Positions 62,284 through 64,000 of a DNA stretch of 64,000 nucleotides are shown piece after piece. How positions within the stretch are numbered: the stretch's first letter is position 1; every line of letters begins with the position of its first letter. The position numbers and the translations under genes are program-made. The stretch spans positions 1 to 64,000 of the forward strand of contig MAAY01000066.1 of NCBI GenBank assembly GCA_002162795.1. Direction: 5' to 3'. The stretch is from Rhodobacterales bacterium 56_14_T64 (GTDB lineage: Bacteria > Pseudomonadota > Alphaproteobacteria > Rhodobacterales > Rhodobacteraceae). The notes beneath the pieces were generated by a model. The model did no database searches. It was not told where the DNA came from and saw only the letters and a list, made by a program, of their open reading frames with translations.

Positions 62284-62376
62284 CTGGACGAGGGGCGCGG
62301 CCTCCTCCGACCTTTGGGTGGTTTCCCCGGGAGTTTTATGGCCAGATGAAGGTCGGATGATGCGGTTCTGGTTTGT

Positions 62377-63246
62377 TTAGAACCATTGCCCCGGTTCCAT
62401 CAGTCCCAGATCCAGCAATTGCCGGGAGTGCCATTCAAACGGGGTTGAGTTGTGCCAGCGGAAGCTGCTGATATCAAAAGCCGAGCCGGGGTTGCGTTTC
62501 AGGGCCTTGGCGGTGCGGAATGAACAGACGGCGGCGGTCAGGTTATGGTGCCATGGGCAGGCGTAGGTATTGTATTCCTGGTCATCAAAGCTGTGATCAG
62601 GCTGTAGCTGCAAATCTGCTTTGGTGCGGAACAGGGATATGCGGTCAATTTTACGGCTGCTGTTGGGGATGTGTTCCTCATGGCGCCAGCGAACCCCACC
62701 AAAGAAATCAAGCTGGCGCTCGCGGGGGTGGCCGGTTTCCGGGTCTGGCCGGGCTTGCGCGTAGTAGCCGGATTTATCCAGATAGGCATGCTCTAGCGAA
62801 ACGGCACTTGGTGTGACCTGCAGGTCGCCGGCATAGAGGTCGACCACGTAAGTTAGCATCGCATCACGCCGTTCTTCGGTGTGAAACGCGAGCATCTCAA
62901 CCACGCTGCGCGTTTCGCAAAACGGAAAGAACAGGTACTCTGCGTTATAGCAATAATACAGCCAGCACCCAGGCTCTGACGCCGAGATGACGGCGTTCAC
63001 GGCGTCGAACACGGCTTGGGACTGCGCGCAGTCAAACGGAATTCGCTGGACTCTGGAGGCCACATCCGGGGGCAGGTCAAACGCATCAGGCATCAGCGCC
63101 AGCACCGTCTTGAAACCGGATTGCAAGTGATGGCGTAGCGTGGTGGCGATCTCGACGTCATCCTCGATGAAAATCAGCGCCACTGGCCCTTTGACCAGCA
63201 GAGCTTTGCCCTGTTTCAGAAAATCATCCAGCGATCTGTACATCAT
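62377..63246 (-). CDS. Unrecognised protein, 289 residues, beside miaB
   Basis: I do not recognise a named family. Visible are an N-terminal strand-loop pattern VALIFIEDDVEIATTLRHHL, a tyrosine/phenylalanine-rich centre CWLYYCYNAEYLFFPFCETR, and a C-terminal half rich in His, Trp and Arg (RWHNSTPFEWHSRQLLDLGL). IEDDVE and YNAEYLFFPF loosely recall glycosyltransferase-type nucleotide-sugar sites, but not enough to assign. No signal peptide or membrane segments. Codon use looks native. It diverges from miaB with about 120 bases between. Confidence 0.65.
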   Translation of the reverse strand: MMYRSLDDFLKQGKALLVKGPVALIFIEDDVEIATTLRHHLQSGFKTVLALMPDAFDLPPDVASRVQRIPFDCAQSQAVFDAVNAVISASEPGCWLYYCYNAEYLFFPFCETRSVVEMLAFHTEERRDAMLTYVVDLYAGDLQVTPSAVSLEHAYLDKSGYYAQARPDPETGHPRERQLDFFGGVRWRHEEHIPNSSRKIDRISLFRTKADLQLQPDHSFDDQEYNTYACPWHHNLTAAVCSFRTAKALKRNPGSAFDISSFRWHNSTPFEWHSRQLLDLGLMEPGQWF

Positions 63247-63368
63247 GCCTGCCTGTTCCCGCCGTACTGGCGATTTGCGCCAAAATCCGATAATCGCGCC
63301 CGCATTGCAAGCGGTCGCTTTTACCCTTATGGCAGGCGACTATTCTCTCGTCCTGGAAGGCTGATCCC

Positions 63369-64000
63369 ATGAGCGCCCCGAAGAAGCTGTTTATCAAGAC
63401 CTATGGCTGCCAGATGAACGTCTATGACAGCGAACGCATGGCCGAAGCGCTGGGCGGGCAGGGCTATGTCGAAACCAAAACCGCTGATGACGCGGATATG
63501 ATCCTGATGAACACCTGCCACATTCGTGAGAAGGCGGCCGAGAAGGTTTATTCCGAACTTGGGCGAATGAAGCAATTGAAGGTGAAGAAACCGGATCTGA
63601 AAATTGGTGTGGCCGGCTGTGTGGCCCAGGCCGAAGGCGCCGAAATCATGCGCCGTCAGCCCATGGTTGATCTGGTGGTGGGCCCGCAAAGCTATCACCG
63701 CCTGCCCGAGATGGAGGCCAAAATCCGCGAAGGCAAAAAGGCGATCGATACGGATTTCCCTGAAGAGGACAAATTCGAGAAACTGAAAAGCCGCCCCAAA
63801 GCCAAACGCGGCCCGACAGCGTTTCTGACCGTGCAAGAAGGCTGCGACAAATTCTGCGCGTTTTGTGTGGTGCCGTATACCCGTGGGGCTGAGGTCAGCC
63901 GCCCAGTGGATCGCATCTTGTCCGAAACACGCGAGTTGGTCGAACGTGGGGTGCGTGAAGTCACTTTGCTGGGGCAGAACGTCAACGCCTATCATGGCGC
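63369..64000 (+). CDS. miaB: tRNA-2-methylthio-N6-isopentenyladenosine synthase MiaB (3' end beyond window)
   Basis: The first 210 codons are present and open to the window edge. [23 protein letters not shown] carries the first [4Fe-4S] Cys, and [10 protein letters not shown] and AGCVAQAEG carry the second and third. The radical-SAM motif appears as [17 protein letters not shown] (CxxxCxxC). The enzyme adds a methylthio group to i6A37 of tRNAs reading codons that start with U. The ATG at 63369 is the family start. Confidence 0.95.
   Translation, partial: MSAPKKLFIKTYGCQMNVYDSERMAEALGGQGYVETKTADDADMILMNTCHIREKAAEKVYSELGRMKQLKVKKPDLKIGVAGCVAQAEGAEIMRRQPMVDLVVGPQSYHRLPEMEAKIREGKKAIDTDFPEEDKFEKLKSRPKAKRGPTAFLTVQEGCDKFCAFCVVPYTRGAEVSRPVDRILSETRELVERGVREVTLLGQNVNAYHG

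Noticed and set aside
62291-62360. Inverted repeat TCCGACCTT...AAGGTCGGA between PhyH and the next gene
   Set aside because: Nine-base arms are about 36 bases apart with no T-run; too weak to call a terminator.
1-64000. CRISPR array, tRNA, rRNA or prophage
   Set aside because: No regularly spaced repeats, no cloverleaf-type or rRNA sequence and no structural phage genes were seen on either strand.

Overview
The window looks like chromosomal DNA of a roseobacter-type alphaproteobacterium (Rhodobacteraceae/Roseobacteraceae). This rests on the gene order irr / fabA-fabB-fabI / miaB, the single-chain indolepyruvate ferredoxin oxidoreductase with a divergent Lrp regulator, many ABC operons with ATGA-type stop/start overlaps, and a moderately high GC content. 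No rRNA, tRNA or CRISPR array was seen. About 57 protein genes, including the partial miaB at the right edge, and two transposase remnants are supported.

Left edge (1-1276): debris of mobile elements. An IS21-type istB has lost its N-terminus and is joined to a scrap of an IS5-type transposase, followed by a hexanucleotide repeat. 1277-5710: an operon of UPF0261 (Tm-1-like) protein, TIM-barrel protein, cupin and M24 peptidase, with a divergent TetR regulator. 5711-17444: a carbohydrate or sugar-acid locus. It has a binding protein, two permeases, a tiny membrane protein and two ATPases on the plus strand. On the minus strand are a GntR regulator, hydroxyacid dehydrogenase, enolase-superfamily enzyme and epimerase. 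A second epimerase on the plus strand and rpe follow. Three copies of a TGGTNNNACCA palindrome sit at the three promoters of this locus and are the likely GntR operators.

17538-19293: SDR enzyme and divergent LysR regulator. 19323-25826: a tightly overlapped seven-gene minus-strand operon with four glycosyltransferases, a histidine phosphatase, a NodB-like deacetylase and a small methyltransferase. This is a candidate uncharacterised glycan or glycolipid pathway, with a divergent MscS-type channel gene. 28755-35961: a dipeptide-type ABC transporter operon ending in a class III CoA-transferase. 36225-42834: a paralogue of the small methyltransferase, GST, TetR, indolepyruvate oxidoreductase, Lrp and a DUF3307-like membrane protein.

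43016-46024: a large ABC-like membrane protein with a degenerate nucleotide-binding domain and a C-terminal cyclic-nucleotide-binding domain, apparently starting at an ATC codon. An IS3 transposase remnant and a structured palindromic repeat follow. 46533-54974: enolase-superfamily enzyme, zinc alcohol dehydrogenase, MFS exporter, a partial beta-ketoadipate operon (pcaD, an extra hydrolase, pcaB), a threonine-dehydratase-like enzyme and a HAD dehalogenase. 55137-64000: FKBP, nitronate monooxygenase, then the fatty-acid operon fabA-fabB-fabI. That operon is interrupted by an AT-richer gene encoding a PD-(D/E)XK nuclease-like domain fused to an ImmA/IrrE-type metalloprotease. Then come irr, a PhyH dioxygenase, an unrecognised conserved-looking protein and the start of miaB.

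Coordinates of starts were chosen by eye from Shine-Dalgarno spacing and family N-termini. Family calls come from motif recognition, not from a database search.
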